From contig VXAA01003386.1 in assembly GCA_013399115.1 (NCBI GenBank), positions 707,059 to 771,058 of the forward strand: DNA of 64,000 nt, given 5' to 3'. Within the stretch, counting starts at the first letter, position 1. Every line of letters starts with the position of its first letter. A program made the position numbers and the translations under genes. The DNA comes from Anseranas semipalmata. Taxonomy: Eukaryota; Chordata; Aves; Anseriformes; Anseranatidae. This document shows positions 25,741 through 39,547 of the stretch, piece by piece. Under the pieces are notes generated by a model. The model worked only from the letters and a program-made list of their open reading frames with translations, was not told where the DNA came from and ran no database searches.

Positions 25741-27659
25741 TGAGGAAAACAGCTTCAGGTGTTCCCAGAGAGGCATTTTTTCTTGCTCACAGGCCACAGT
25801 TAAGCCTTTGTGAAGAGAAAGTGCTGCAGGTGCCAGGCATGAGTGAGACTTGGAGGGGACGCAAAATGTGAACAATTTTGTCCACTAAGCCAAAGGTGGG
25901 AGATGTTCTCGGAGTCACTCGGACACAGCGAGTCTTCCTCGGGCTGCGTGCGGATGGGATGGGGAAGAACCAAGCCTGGCTTTTCAAGCCTGAAGCAAGA
26001 GTTTCCTCCTCCTTTGGGAAACTGCCAGTAGAATATTTAAGGCCATAATTCAACTTTGGGGTAACCAGAGGGAAAATAAAATTGCAGTTTGCAATAAATG
26101 CCTATAAAATAACAAGGATAGCAATAATTTTGCCTAAACTGTGTAAGTCCAACTGGTATCTCATGAGCTTTATACACGCTGTGAGTCTTGGTCCAGCCCC
26201 CGAATGGCTTTGAAATCTTTCTAGTGCACCTGAGAGCTTGTGGGGTTCTGCGAGCTGCGCCCAAACTGCTGCTCCCACATCCAGGAGACCCCAGAGAGCT
26301 GCATCGGCAGAAGACGGGCTGGGTGCTCCTGGCCCAACCAGTGCCTCAGAACAGCCTTGTGTCTCCTGGGCAAGTCCTGTCAATGCGCCTGCTCTCTCCT
26401 TCCAGCAGCAAGATGCAAGAGCAAGTTGATACCTGTCTCTTTTAGCTGAGCAGACAATGCTTAAGAGAGCAGGTCCAGAGGATACATGGTCATCCCCTAG
26501 AGCCAACAGCCCCTTTGCTAATTTTCAAGTATTTGTGTTTTTTCCCTGCATCCCTGACATGCGAACAAACCCAAACTTTGGGTAGCCTTCCTGGCTGAGC
26601 AGAGGCACAGATCACAGAATATAATGCCCTGTTGGTAGGAAATAAATCTTTCTATTAGAAAATTAAATTGCTGCTGATCTCCAGCACTGCTCTGCCTCAC
26701 AGCCTTTATAGTGTTTAGATGGCTTCATAAATGGTAGCAGATCTCCCGAGGGAAATGGCTGGTGAGTTAATGGCACATCTTTAATATACTTCGCTCAACA
26801 GTGAAATTTGGGCTACTGGTGGAAAAAGGCTCCCCCCAGTGCTAAGGCTAAGGCCAGGCCAGGCCACTGCCTGGGGGAGCAGCAGGGGCATTTGCCCAGG
26901 GTTGTTGGTAGGAGGCGGGCTGGGACAGGACTGCAAGTCCTGCAGCCGGCGAGGGAAAGCCAAGACTGCCACGAGTGTAGAGCCAGAGCCCGGGGTAAGG
27001 CTGTGCCTTACGGAGCAGCTGGCTGATGAAAATGTCAGGCACTTGTTGAAGAAACTCATTATTTTTGTGTCTGTTGCAAATAGTCACATGCCCTTTGTTC
27101 CAGTGCCCCCTCTCTCTTGCAAAGCTGGAGAGCCAAAGCAGAGCTATGAAACGGAGGGAGGAGAAAAAGCTGGGGGCAGGGGGTATTGTGCATACAAGAG
27201 ATTAATCTAATTATGTTTAGGAAACTTAGGTTTGAGTGTTGACGTAGGTTACAAATAGAACAAGTTTGTCATTCTTGTCAGAGTGCTTCTTTGCATGGAT
27301 CACAAAGGCACCTGCTTATTAATTTAGCCTGATTGCTAATCTTGGCAATCAGCAATCACAGCAGCGTGCGGTACTTAGATGCTATCAGGAGACACAAGCA
27401 GGAGCAAAGGGAACAGAGCAGCTAGGGTTTCTGATGCTGCTGCGCAGACACCTGCCTGCATCCCCGAGGTCTGGCTGAGCTGTGAGATGTGGTCCAGGCA
27501 AACCAAACGGGCCCTGAGGCAAGACTCCGATTTGGGAGAAATTTAGGTAATACAGGGCAATAATTTTACTGAAAATTTCTTCCTAGGAAGCAGTCGTTTT
27601 CCTGGGAGCTGTATTCTGAGCACCATCCAGAAAGCCAGTGCTGGACAAGCTCTTTTCTC

Positions 27660-27721
27660 GTTATGTTTAACGTTATGTTTAACGTCATAACGTTTATGTT
27701 TTATGCAATGTTATGTTTAAG
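27660..27721 (+). repeat. short tandem and inverted repeat, GTTATGTTTAAC units
   Basis: GTTATGTTTAAC occurs twice in tandem (27660-27683) and again with a last-base change at about 27710-27721. An inverted repeat AACGTTATG / CATAACGTT (27669-27677 and 27686-27694) with an 8-base spacer lies across them. Confidence 0.9.
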
Positions 27722-28864
27722 GGCCAGCTCATTCACTGTTCTGCTGACCACCCTCCTTAGCGGGCTGCGGGGCGGGAGAGGGGCTGCGATGTTTGTGCTG
27801 CACCTGGGATGTGCTTTGGTGGGGCACCAGGGACTGTGCTACGATAGGAAGCCGCAGTCCTTCTGAAGCTGGAGCTCGACCCTAGACACAAACCAACAGG
27901 CTTCTGCACCGCCGCAGGGCCAGTGTCGTCCCTTGTGTTTGCCAAGGATCGTGCCTTTCCTGGAACGCGGTGCCAGGAGGAGGCGGCGAGGACCCAAGGC
28001 TGGGCTGTGTAACAGCAGGATGTGCTGGGCTCCAGCAGGGAGGCTGTGCTGAAGCACGCCGAAGGCAGGACAGGGACCCCGCGCGCAGCCGGCGATGGTG
28101 ACTGCTCCAGCTGCATTGCCTTTGGCGGGCATTCGTCTCCCAGGCCCTCAGAGTGACCATTTTGCTTCTGAAACATAAGTGATTTGAAGATATAAGGTCT
28201 GCTACTGGAGGCCTCCCTAACGTCTCTGTGAATAGAAGGGGTCTGAGCAGCTCCTGGGGAGGAAACGGACCAAACGGAGCGGAGAATGGGGCTTATTGTA
28301 TCCAGCGGCTGGAAGGACCAAACACGTCTGAGAGACAAAGTGACAAACAGAGACCTCCTGTGCAATTAGTCTCTTGACCTCTGTGGCTCGGTGAGGGATG
28401 CTGGGAAGGGAGCTGTGGATCACAAGGCCCCGAGGAAGGTTTCCTTGGCAACACTTACTGAAGAAAAATGAGATTTCATGAATGCAGCGTGTATTAGCAC
28501 GTGGGATGCCGACTTCAGAAGAGACAAGGATGTGGCACCTAGCAAACGAGCTCCTCAGTTAGGGGGAGGTGAAGTACCGGCTCAGTGAATTGCTCTTTTT
28601 CAGACAAACGTAATTAAACAGCTATTAGGACCATTAATATTTATTTAGAATGCAGTCACTGTGGTAAAAACAAGCTTATTGTTTAACTCAATAATTTTTC
28701 TACCCACAAAACATTCACCTTGAATAAGCCCTGGCATACAGAAGGGAATTTTCTGCTCACTGCTGCTATTTTTATCATACTGCAACTTGGGTTTGGGGTT
28801 CTTTACATCTAGTCTTGTTTCACCATTTACAAAAGCAAAGCAATTGTATAGAAAGACTGTAGTG

Positions 28865-28896
28865 TAATAATAATAATAACAACAACAATAACAATA
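28865..28896 (+). repeat. (TAA)n/(CAA)n microsatellite
   Basis: About five TAA/AAT units grade into AAC units and mixed AAT/AAC. Ordinary simple repeat. Confidence 0.93.
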
Positions 28897-31800
28897 GACA
28901 AGTGCCTAGTATTGCCAAACTTAAACTGTTTTGGAAGAACCAGAAAAAAATTACTGTTCAAAACCCAAATAGATACATTTTAAAAGGAGACATTGGAGAC
29001 TTTCTTAATTTCTTCCTGCTGTTTCAGCTAGCTGGACTCCAGCATTCATCGTTACATGATGTCTCACAGGGATAGCAGTGCTGTGACTTTGCCCTGAACT
29101 CAAGCCATCAACCACTGCACAGCCAAAATACCGCAGGAAATCAGTGCAAGCTTTTCCTCAAGAAAAGGCCCGTGACCTTTTTCAGTGAAAGTCTTGGCCG
29201 CCCTGATGGTGTTTGCACAGTAGACAAACAAAGAGCATCTTCTTAAAAAGCAAAGGCAGTTGGCAGGAAATCAAAAGCTGAGTCAACGAGTCGGGACTCA
29301 GCCAGGCAGCCCCGAGAAGCGCAGGAGCGCGGTGCTGCCCGACGGGTGCAGCTCGGGCACGTTCTCAGTTCAGCTTGGCAGGAAAGGAAATATGGGGCTT
29401 AAGTGGCAAAGCTTGTCTGTGTGGGAGCTGCAGGTACACACACAGATCCAGAGCAGCTGTGCACACCCCTGAAGAAGGGCAGCGCAGGAGCTGGAGCAGT
29501 CCGTGAGGCTACGTGTCCTTCTTGTGGTGAAAGTTATGGAGAAGCAGATGAGTTTTGAAGTGGCGTTTTGATTGTCCACGTGGAAAATTGGCTAGGTTTC
29601 TGGGTAAAGCATTCTCTCATATTTTTTACAGGGAATGTCTCCCAATTTTAGGGAAAATTCTGTCTTGTCAAAACCTGAAGCTACCAGATATCACTCCTAA
29701 AGGTCAGCTCCTGAAAAGTCTAAACCTCTTCTGGGAGAAGAAGAGATTTTCTGACCAGCTCAGACCACAGCTATGGGCCCAATACAAAGACTAACCGCAG
29801 GTGAACTCCCAAGGCTACACAGCACTGGATTTTGGGAAGGTTTGTGTCCAGCAAGAACAAGCTGTCATGCATTAACACTACAGAAAACCGAAACTGAGAT
29901 GATTTGATTAAATTGATTTATTGAAGAAATCTTTCCATTATTAAGACAGTACATAAAAACTTTCCTTGTCTCTGTCTTAAGTCCTGACTGGCCCATAGCA
30001 GTAGGATCTGCCTTTCCCCTTTGCTCCCTTTATTGCATGCTAGTAAATTTATTTCTAACATTAATTTAAAAAAAATCCCTTATGGAAGCTGAACTTGGAA
30101 AATGTAAGAGCAGGTTTGTCTGCAGGAACTGATCCATATGGACATCTGCATGTGTGTGTGGCCAGGACATCCTGGCTGCATATCTGTACCTGTCACTGGG
30201 CTTTCTGAGCATCCTTCCTGCATCTGTACAAGTCATGTCAACATCTTGAAAGTGATATCTGTTATTTTGTGTCCCGGCTGATTTCAGAAATGCAATGAAA
30301 GACACAGGTTGAAACCAAATAAGATTAAAGACTTTGAAAGATTAATAAACTGAGAAGAGCAAATCTAGCTGATAACATGGCCTTGATAGTAGGGTATAAA
30401 GGATGGGGAGTTAAGGATTACAGGTAACTGAGTTGTTCATCAGCATCCCTTCTTCCTTAGCAGTGTGGAGGCACAAGGGGAACAGGTTGGGCTCTCCAGC
30501 TAACCAGCATGCCAGGAACAACAGAAGACAAAGATGAGGCGATTGGGATCGGAAAGATTGGGAAGACCTGAATTTAAACAAGCATCCCCCAGCCCATGTT
30601 GAATCAGCTCAGAGTGTCCCGCTGGCATCAACACCCACCAGACCCTTCACAGATGCAGCTGGAATGGTTCAAACTCTCCAACAAGAAACTGCTCCACATG
30701 TTGAGATGTTTTCTAAGACCGCTTGCCTATTCTGCTGGAGGGTCCGTTAGGCAATGCTCCTCTCCAGCGCAGGTACAGCGTCTCCTCTCTGGTGCGGAGA
30801 AGCTTTATGGTGTGAAGACCTTGAGCACGTCCCATCCTGCTGGCTCACAAAGCTTCTCCGCTCACTGGGTGTGAGCTATGCGATAGGACTCTCTGTAAAC
30901 TGCAGAACGCCTTCTGTGCCGGTCTTATCTTTCCCAGCTGTACAAATGAACGATAGCCTAACAGAGAGCTTTAGCTTGTTTTGTTTGCCGGGCTAACAAT
31001 TGCTTCACGTGCTTATTTGCTATTCCAGTTTCACTCACATCAGCAGAAATGTGGTTTATTTCAGGAGAAGAAAGTCTGCCACTGTTCTGATTTTAGTACT
31101 GCAACAAATCATTTAACTTAAGGAGTGAAAGGGAAAAATGTTCTGTGGCCTAGAGAAGCAAAAAGAGCAGCAGAAATACTATTTTTAATAAGAATAGTCA
31201 TAAAGAAGAAAAATTTGTTCTCCCTGATGGAAAGGTCCTGTCAGTTTCGAATGGTTTGAAACCTGTTCCACAATCTGTGAAATTTCTCTTTACAAGCAAT
31301 ACCTCTAGAATATAATAGGGTTTCTCAATAGAATAGTGTGAATCATCATAAAGAACGCTACAGCAAGGATATTATTCTGCAGAAACTTGGCAGCAGCAGA
31401 GAAAGATGGCATTTGCCCTGCTAAACGAGCGATCCCAGCGAGGCTCGGTACGAGGCTGCAGGTTTAGCGGTACACGTCGGCAGGGGCAAACCCTGGCCCT
31501 GCTGTTTCTGGGCCAGTCTGAAGGACCCAGGCGTGAAGGGTACAACCACGTTCCTTGCACCCGCTGCCTTCTGACCAGCCCCAGCTTGAGGCCGGCTTAG
31601 CACAAACATCAGCCCTGTCTGCCTGCAAATCGCAGCAGCGTTTAACGGGTATGCTTTGCGCACAGAACTGTAGTGTAACGAGTGAAATGGTTGTTTATCT
31701 ATTGGTTTTTAGCAAATGTTTTCTTACTTATCCTAGATTCCTGGGGGGACAGGGAGAAGCCCAGGGTAACTTTGGGCTCTGTTTCTGACAGCTGGCTTGT

Positions 31801-32369
31801 AGCACAGGCTCACTACCTGCATGTCAGTAATACAGTGCTAGAGTTTCATCAGTAACATTTGAGCTTGTCACCAATACGCATCTTACAGCCAATTGCTTTT
31901 ATTTGTATAAATGAGGAAACGGCTTTCCTGAGCGCTCACATGACACACACGGCACCGGCCCTGCTCCCGCTCCCCTTCACTGACCCCGCAGGCCGGCACT
32001 GCAGGTGTCTGCACCAGCTGGATCCCGTCTGCAGCTCCCAGGCAAACAAAAACATTTAAAAACGCAGGGTAAGGAGCAAAGGAATGTAGATCAGGCCAGA
32101 AACAACCTGGAGATGAGGGCAATCGCAGTAAGGAGAAAGGAAGTATGACATGAAGCTAACTTCCAAGATCCCGGGGAAAGCTCCAGCGTGGCCAGGGGCC
32201 AGAGACCTCTCCCCGAGTCGTGCCACAGCGTGAAGTCAGTTAGCTGGGCAGGTCCTGCGAGAGCTCTTCTCACCCTCTGCCTGCAGGGACCCAGCTAAAT
32301 CATCTCCAGGACAGCCGGGTACCTCCAGAGTGCGAAAACCCACGGCAGACAGTGCGGGTAGGAAGGATC

Positions 32370-32960
32370 TATCTTTATCCCCTTTTCGGGGCCTGAAGGC
32401 AGGAGGCGAGGCTGAGCGCTCGTGCCCTCGGCGGCAGCGGGGCGTTATCTCTGCAGAGCGCACCCCGCGGCCCCACGGCCGATCGAGGCACCGCCGTGCC
32501 ACCAATGTCACACACAGCTAATTAAACGCCTGATGGGAGGAGGCACTCCCAGGCAAGTGACCCACTGCCAGCCAGTCAGAATTCAAAATTTCCAAATATC
32601 GTTAAGGTATGTGCGTTAATCCCCTGCTAAAAGATGAACCGTTTAAGCGATTACTGCTGTTCCTGATGAGATACAGAGAATCTCCCGGGCTCGGGGCAGG
32701 CCGGGCTGAGCGGTGCATTGAGCAGGAGGCCGCACGCGGCCGCGATGCACATCTCGCAGCACCTTCCAGGCGCTTCAGATTGCTCAGAACGGGGCAGTGT
32801 CTTTTGTTTCAAAGGGAAGACTGGTTATATTGCAGAAGAGACAGATTTCGAGGCTGCCTCTATTCCTTCCCCAGTGTCCTGCGCCCCCGTGCCGGTGAAG
32901 GGAGACGTCAGCGAGGGAAAGCTGCTCACCCCCGCACCGACCGACCCCCTTACCCACGGC
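32370..32960. promoter_or_regulatory. CpG-rich patches 1.3-2 kb upstream of exon 2
   Basis: Two clusters, 32370-32510 and 32680-32960, have repeated CpG (gcgccccgcggccccacggccgatcg type sequence, and ccgcacgcggccgcgatgc). They are separated by AT-rich sequence. No NKAIN-like N-terminus is encoded. A weak alternative promoter is possible. Confidence 0.3.
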
Positions 32961-33229
32961 TGACATAGATTTCTCTGAAACAGAGAATTCTGTTGAACTT
33001 CCAAGATGGTGCTGAGAATTGCAACACCTTCCTAGCCCAAAAGAGATGCGAAGGTGATTTCCCCACTGATTTGGGAAGAAGGAATAACATTCATTTGATG
33101 GATGTGGTTTCCCTCATCACGCGGCTTGGCTGGGTCCTGCAACCGCTCGCATCCTTAAATGCCATCAGCCATTACAGAAGCTCCAGTCCTTGGCCCCCAG
33201 CTGCCATTTAAGAGCCAAACCAGGAAAAG

Positions 33230-33480
33230 ATGTCACATTTCATAGCTGATTATACATGGTAGACTAGGATCATCTATGCTTAATGTATAATTAGTAGTTA
33301 AATTGACTATCAATGGTAAATTGTAATGATTTATTTAGGTGAAAATAAATATGAAATGTCATAACGTAATTGCAGCATACTATTATGATAATTAAACACA
33401 CTTTGAGATTTACAGGAAAAGATGCTCTTTGAAATCTGTTGGAAAAACCTGCAGGAACCATTTTGCGCCCTCCACTCGCG
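33230..33480. promoter_or_regulatory. AT-rich candidate element about 1 kb upstream of exon 2
   Basis: Dense TAAT and TTATT motifs (TATAATTAGTAG, GTAATGATTTA, GATAATTAAAC) plus an ATAACGTAATTGC segment resembling bZIP half sites. It looks like a neural enhancer, but only an alignment could show constraint. Confidence 0.28.
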
Positions 33481-34219
33481 GTGTCACTTATTGACATAAT
33501 ATTTAAAGGCTGTGGGGATGTAAAGGCTAGCATGCAACTGGATGTTTATTTTGCTCTTATAGCTGCATGCATAGCACAGCTGCTAGATCCAGATGACCAG
33601 TTACTGATACATAGACAATGGTTACAGATGAAAAATACATCTTTATGCAAATATAACTTGAAAATCAGGCCGAGCACCTCAACAGTAGTGGAATTTCATT
33701 TCTAGAACCTAGTACTAGCCTTGAACCAGGTTATTAGTGCTGGAGAGGAACACAGTGTGTCCTCCTGGAAAGCTGATGTGTTTGCAGAATTTCTTTGCTG
33801 GATGGCAGCATTTTCTGCTGGGGGAAGGCAGCAGAGAGAATTTCCTCCTCTCTCTCACCTTGATGGATGCATGCTGGAGAGCAGAAATCTGAAAGGTGTC
33901 AGGGATGATGGAGTGATGCTGACGGCTCTGATAAATGAGCTCTCGAAAGTCCTGCTGCAGCCATTTAAGGTGCTACTGTCTCGCTGCTCACCTCCGCCCT
34001 CTGCCAGGGCTGCGTCCCCATGGCAAAGTGCACAGAATAGAGGACGTGCCCCCACACAGGCACTGGAGCTCACTGGTCCACATTAGCTTCACCATCGGAG
34101 GGGAAGGGAGAGGTGCAAAGGAGAAGGGGGGTTGTAGATACATGTCTTGCCCTACTGACCTGGTTCATGGGCAGTAAATTGCTTTGGGATGGGAGTAACA
34201 ACTTCAGCTGCTGCAGTGA

Positions 34220-35093
<874 letters not shown>

Positions 35094-38000
35094 TGACATA
35101 GGGGAGGGGGGGCAGGCAGGCTGCACTGTGGTTAAGGTGCCTGGGAGCTGGCCCTGCTTTCTTGCACAGGGAGGGGGCTGCTTTACTTGTAGATGGAGGA
35201 GTCCTGTTTATTGTCCGGCAGGAATGGAGGGCTAACAGTGATTTCTGGAGTTCTCTGCTGGTTGGCACAGGTGATGGCTGGAATAAGCCCTATTGGCATG
35301 TGGGAGAAAGTGTATTTGCTTTTTAAAGGTGAGAGCAAGCCTGACAACAGAGCCATCCTGAGGGGAGATGGGGTTTGAGGGCTAATTCCCAGCTGTGATG
35401 TGGAGGTGGCTGAGGAGGGCTGTGAGCTAACTGGATTACAGCTGATCCTCTTGTGATCTGGTAACACCTGGGCAGGAAGGTGGGTGACCCGGAGGGGAGG
35501 GCCCTTGGGGAGCAGTGAGCATGCTCCCTCTGGCAGCCTGTCCCGGGGAGAGCTGCGGTGGGGGCTCAGTCTGGCTGGGCTCACCTTAGACTGAGTGCTG
35601 TGCTGTAACTCCTCTGACCAGCTCTTGATTTCTCTTTGCCTCCTGTTCCTGCTGAAGACTTGGTGCACTTCAGCAGCAGGGTAGGTGTCCGGTTGTGGAC
35701 GTGCCAGGCTAAGTGTTGTTGCACCTGCTGGGAGAGGCTCGTCTCTCTCTGCTGAACAGAGAATGAACCAGAAGGATGCTGGGGAGGCTGGTGCATCTCC
35801 AAATGCTGCCCCAGAGGTGATGCGGCTTCCCTGTCTTAATTCTTCCTTCTTAGTTACAGTGGTAGCTAGTTATGGTCCTTGTCCTGGGGTGTTGTGAGTT
35901 AACATCTGTGAAGCTCCTTAAGGATGAAATAAGCTAAGTATTGCTGCCTGCTTAATGAGGGGTGAGTCAGAAATAATACAAATGGGAGGCAGCCCTACAC
36001 TGAGCCTGGGCTGTAAGGGATGAATTACTAAGTGTTGCTGTAGCTTAGCTGACTAAGAGTGATTATAGGCTACGGGTTCATTTCAGAGCACTCTACATCT
36101 GGCCTAAATTCCCAGGTCATACGTCTAAGTTGCAGTCATAATTAGAACTGTACTGTGTTTATCAGGCCTACAGCAAGTTGTGAGTGACGGTATAAATCCT
36201 TTGCAGATAAGAAAATGCAACTTCTTAATTCCTCAATTAATCTGTTTCCCCTCACAATTATCTATAGAAACTTTGAGAGAGTTCTCGATTATTCATGAGC
36301 TGGAAGTTCAGCCTGAGGTGATCTTGGTCTTGGCTGTGACCAACTAAAAAAAGAAGCTTATCTCACTATTTTAAAGCTCCCTTCTGAGAGAAAATATTGG
36401 CTCGAAAAACTGCTGTGGGAGTGTCCCTGACAGCCAGTGCTTGCTTCCAGCCAGCTGATTATTTGTGTTTACTAATCCCAACCTGTCCTGCATCAGGTGA
36501 GGTTGCTGTTCTGCAATTCAAACAGCATTACAAACTCCACTTTCTCCACCACGGAGGAGCTTCATCTCATAACCTTGCTCTGTGCTGTGGCTTCTTTTAG
36601 CAAAGCCAGCACGTAACGAAGCTTTGTTTAGCCTACAGGATGAGTCCTGTGATAGGGGACTTTTCTGGCAGGACTATGCTTCAGTAGGTGTTGTTACTGA
36701 CTCAGTGGACTTCTTTCTAGAGCTGCAATGAAAATTTCCTGCTGCCAGTTTGGTGGCAACTGGGGCAGGGGAAAGAAAACCAAACACTACTTGTGCTGGT
36801 TTGGTGGTAAAATCCTTTGCAGCCTTGCCTCTATTCGTCACGAGTCACTTTCATTTAAAAAGGCAGTCTTGTAAGAAAAACTCATGCTGCTGCTTTCTTT
36901 CCTCCCTTTAACTGAGGCTATCTGGGTCTTTGTAATGACAAAACAAAACCTCATTTCCACGTGAGATGAAAAGATGCACTCAGGAATTAAAGTTTCTGTA
37001 GGACGGTGTGGTATTTCCCAGGCTGGCTGGACTTGAGTAGCATTGCTCTCCTGCTGCATCTCTGGAAACCTCATCCCATGCCAGCTGACACCTACAGGGT
37101 CTTATTGGTGGCAGTAGCTGTGGGATCAGAGCCCAGGAGGACACCTGGGCTTGGTCAAGCATGTGTGGACCAGGCTCTGGGAGGGGGGCAAGGGCAGGGC
37201 AGTATCAGCTGGGGTGGGGGCATTGACAGCAGCAGTGCTGCAGAGGAGCAGGTACCTCTGTGTGCCCTCAAGGTCTTAAGAGGACGTTGGTCTTTGTTCT
37301 TAAGGAGTCAAACTCTGTAATTAGCCTGGCAGTAGGCAGGTAGATTCTAAATATTGGAAGAGCTTTGGCAGAGTGAGGCTGATGGAGCTGGTCAGGTAAA
37401 CGCTAACTCATTGCCTGCTGGACTAAGCATGAATATGGTAGGGAGTGTTTCAGACAAGTGTTTTGTGCTTGTTGTGTTCCTGTGCAAGTCCCTTTGGGGC
37501 TGATAGTTCTGAGGAAGGTCTTCAGGTGCTGTTTCCTCTGTGATTGCTGGTGAGTCTGTGGGAGAGAGCTGAGGAAGCGGGAGAACAGCTTTCCTGCCTG
37601 CACCATGCTCGCCCCTCTGTATTCCTGACAAGGGCAGCCTGCCGGGGAGATCTGTCAGCAGCCAGCTAATTTATAATGACAAATGCAGAAAGGGCAGTGA
37701 GCTAGAAAAAATGGAGTTTGTTAACTTGGTGGCTGGTAATGACAGCCCAGCTCAACTGAGACAGGTGATAACTCAGGTGGGGTGAGAAAAGGGAGAAAGG
37801 GCCCAGGTGTTTCTGCTGTAACAAGTTCAGGATATGCCTGGAGAACTGAGAAAATGAGGAAATGATTATGATGGTTATGCGCCCTTATTGCAAATAATTC
37901 TTTCTGCTTTGATGCCTATGTCTGAATTTGCTGTGGTGAGAGAGTACAGGATGCAGGCAGGGGAATGCCGTGCAGCGTAGGGCTGAGGTGGGTGCAGACA

Positions 38001-39328
38001 CTTGTTTTTGTGCCTGCCTTGCTTTGGGTGCCTGCCTGATTGAATAAACAGAAACCAGGGATGCCACAGCTGTGGAGTGTGTGAGATAAGGTCCTCTTTC
38101 AGCCCATACGCAGGTCTGTGCAGGGGCTGAGAGACTCTGTCAGTTACAAACTGTATCATTCATAGAGTATGGGCTGGTAGGTGCATGGTTGCTGAACCCC
38201 CCTTTAGGGGGCTTGCTGTTTGCCTTCCTTTATCAAGCAATTGCTCCTCTGCTGCCCCCTTTCCTCCTTTGGGTTATCTGTCTGTCTGTCTCTTCCCACC
38301 CTCTATTTTCTCCCGTCTTTCACAACACTTCCTGAAGTGCTCCAGGTTCCTCCAGCAGTGCTTGCTCTCTCCTGGCCATGGAAACCCTGAGGATGGCTGT
38401 TCTGGCCAGCTGTTCTTGGGATGGATATAATACCTCTGAACCACTAGTTATAATTACATTGAGTTTTTTAATCCAAAGGGAAATTGTTCTTTCCTGCTCT
38501 GTGAATCTATTCTCTTCTTAGAAGAGCTAAACTGGCCTGATTTCTATTTTTTTCAACCCTGTCATTTTTTTTTTTTCTTGCAATCTTTTCTTAGTAGAAA
38601 TAAAGGAGTGTGAAATATGGCACAGCAGAATTTCATTTGGTGGACAGACACAAATGGATCTGCACAAGTGTCTAAGAAAGCACTTCCCTTGTTGCTGGAA
38701 AGGCCTCCCTAGGTGTGAGCATATGCCAGCTTTGCTGTAAGTGCTTTGCCAGTGAGCAGGCAAGAGATGCAGCTGTCTGGATTTGAAAGGTTGCATCTCA
38801 GCACCGGCAGCGAGATGGTGATGCGTCTCCGAGAGGCTTTTGGCAGCGCTGCCTTGCTGACTGTCTCTGCTCACACTGCTGAGTATGCTTGCAGCATCTG
38901 GGTGAAATTCTGTCTCTGAAAGTTCTGTATCGCTGTGGTTGGTGGGACTTGTGGTTAGCCCCCTCTCCAGACTGCTGTTCCTCCTCCCCTGGTTTGTTCC
39001 TCTTATCTCCTTTTCTTTTTTGTCCACTGGCCATTTAGTAAGGTGAGCTGTTGGAAGCTGTCCCTGAATATGTAGGCTGTGCTTGAAATAACATGTTAAG
39101 CTTCTGCCCGTCTACTCAGTGCAAAGCACACTCCTGCAACACCCCAGTATGAATTGTCAGTCTAATATTAAAATCCTGCTGGTAAGACATATGAGCATCT
39201 GTCTGTCCAGCTGTCATGCTGACTGACTCTTCATCATGTACTTGAGAAGCATTCAGAGAGGTTTGAGGAATTGGTGTTGTGTATTTCAACTCTTCCCCCT
39301 GGAATTATTCATCCTGTAATGGTGATTT

Positions 39329-39353
39329 CCCCCCCCCCCCCCTTTTTTTTTTT
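39329..39353 (+). repeat. C14-T11 composite tract
   Basis: Fourteen C directly followed by eleven T, in intron 3, about 100 bases before the G22 run and gap. A similar C14-T15 tract occurs at 60109-60137. Confidence 0.97.
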
Positions 39354-39459
39354 CCCTCTCATCTCTACCCAGTGCTTTGATCTGAATTCAGAGCCGTGGT
39401 GGTCTAAATTTCCTCTTTTTTTTTCAAGAGGAAAAAGAAAGTCCTTATTAGCCAGACTT

Positions 39460-39481
39460 GGGGGGGGGGGGGGGGGGGGGG
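39460..39481 (+). repeat. G22 homopolymer at gap edge
   Basis: Twenty-two G in a row, followed by CGGTTG and then N. It may be longer in reality because homopolymers are often miscounted. Confidence 0.95.
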
Positions 39482-39487
39482 CGGTTG

Positions 39488-39547
39488 NNNNNNNNNNNNN
39501 NNNNNNNNNNNNNNNNNNNNNNNNNNNNNNNNNNNNNNNNNNNNNNN
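39488..39547. other. assembly gap, 60 N, in intron 3
   Basis: The gap is preceded by an uninterrupted run of 22 G (39460-39481) and followed by ggggg-c-ggg-c-ggg. Both edges are guanine-rich on the + strand, so the missing bases are likely a G-rich simple repeat. No exon is expected here because exons 3 and 4 join in phase without it. Confidence 0.99.

Noticed and set aside
27757..28365. 202-codon minus-strand open frame
   Set aside because: GC-rich sequence gives long chance frames here on several frames at once. No domain, no family likeness and no splice context.
35183..35668. 161-codon minus-strand frame in intron 3
   Set aside because: Ser/Pro-rich and unlike any family I know; probably a chance frame opposite G+T-rich intron DNA.
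38527..39027. 166-codon minus-strand frame in intron 3
   Set aside because: Lies within NKAIN4 intron 3, no recognisable domain, and no clear promoter or splice signals.
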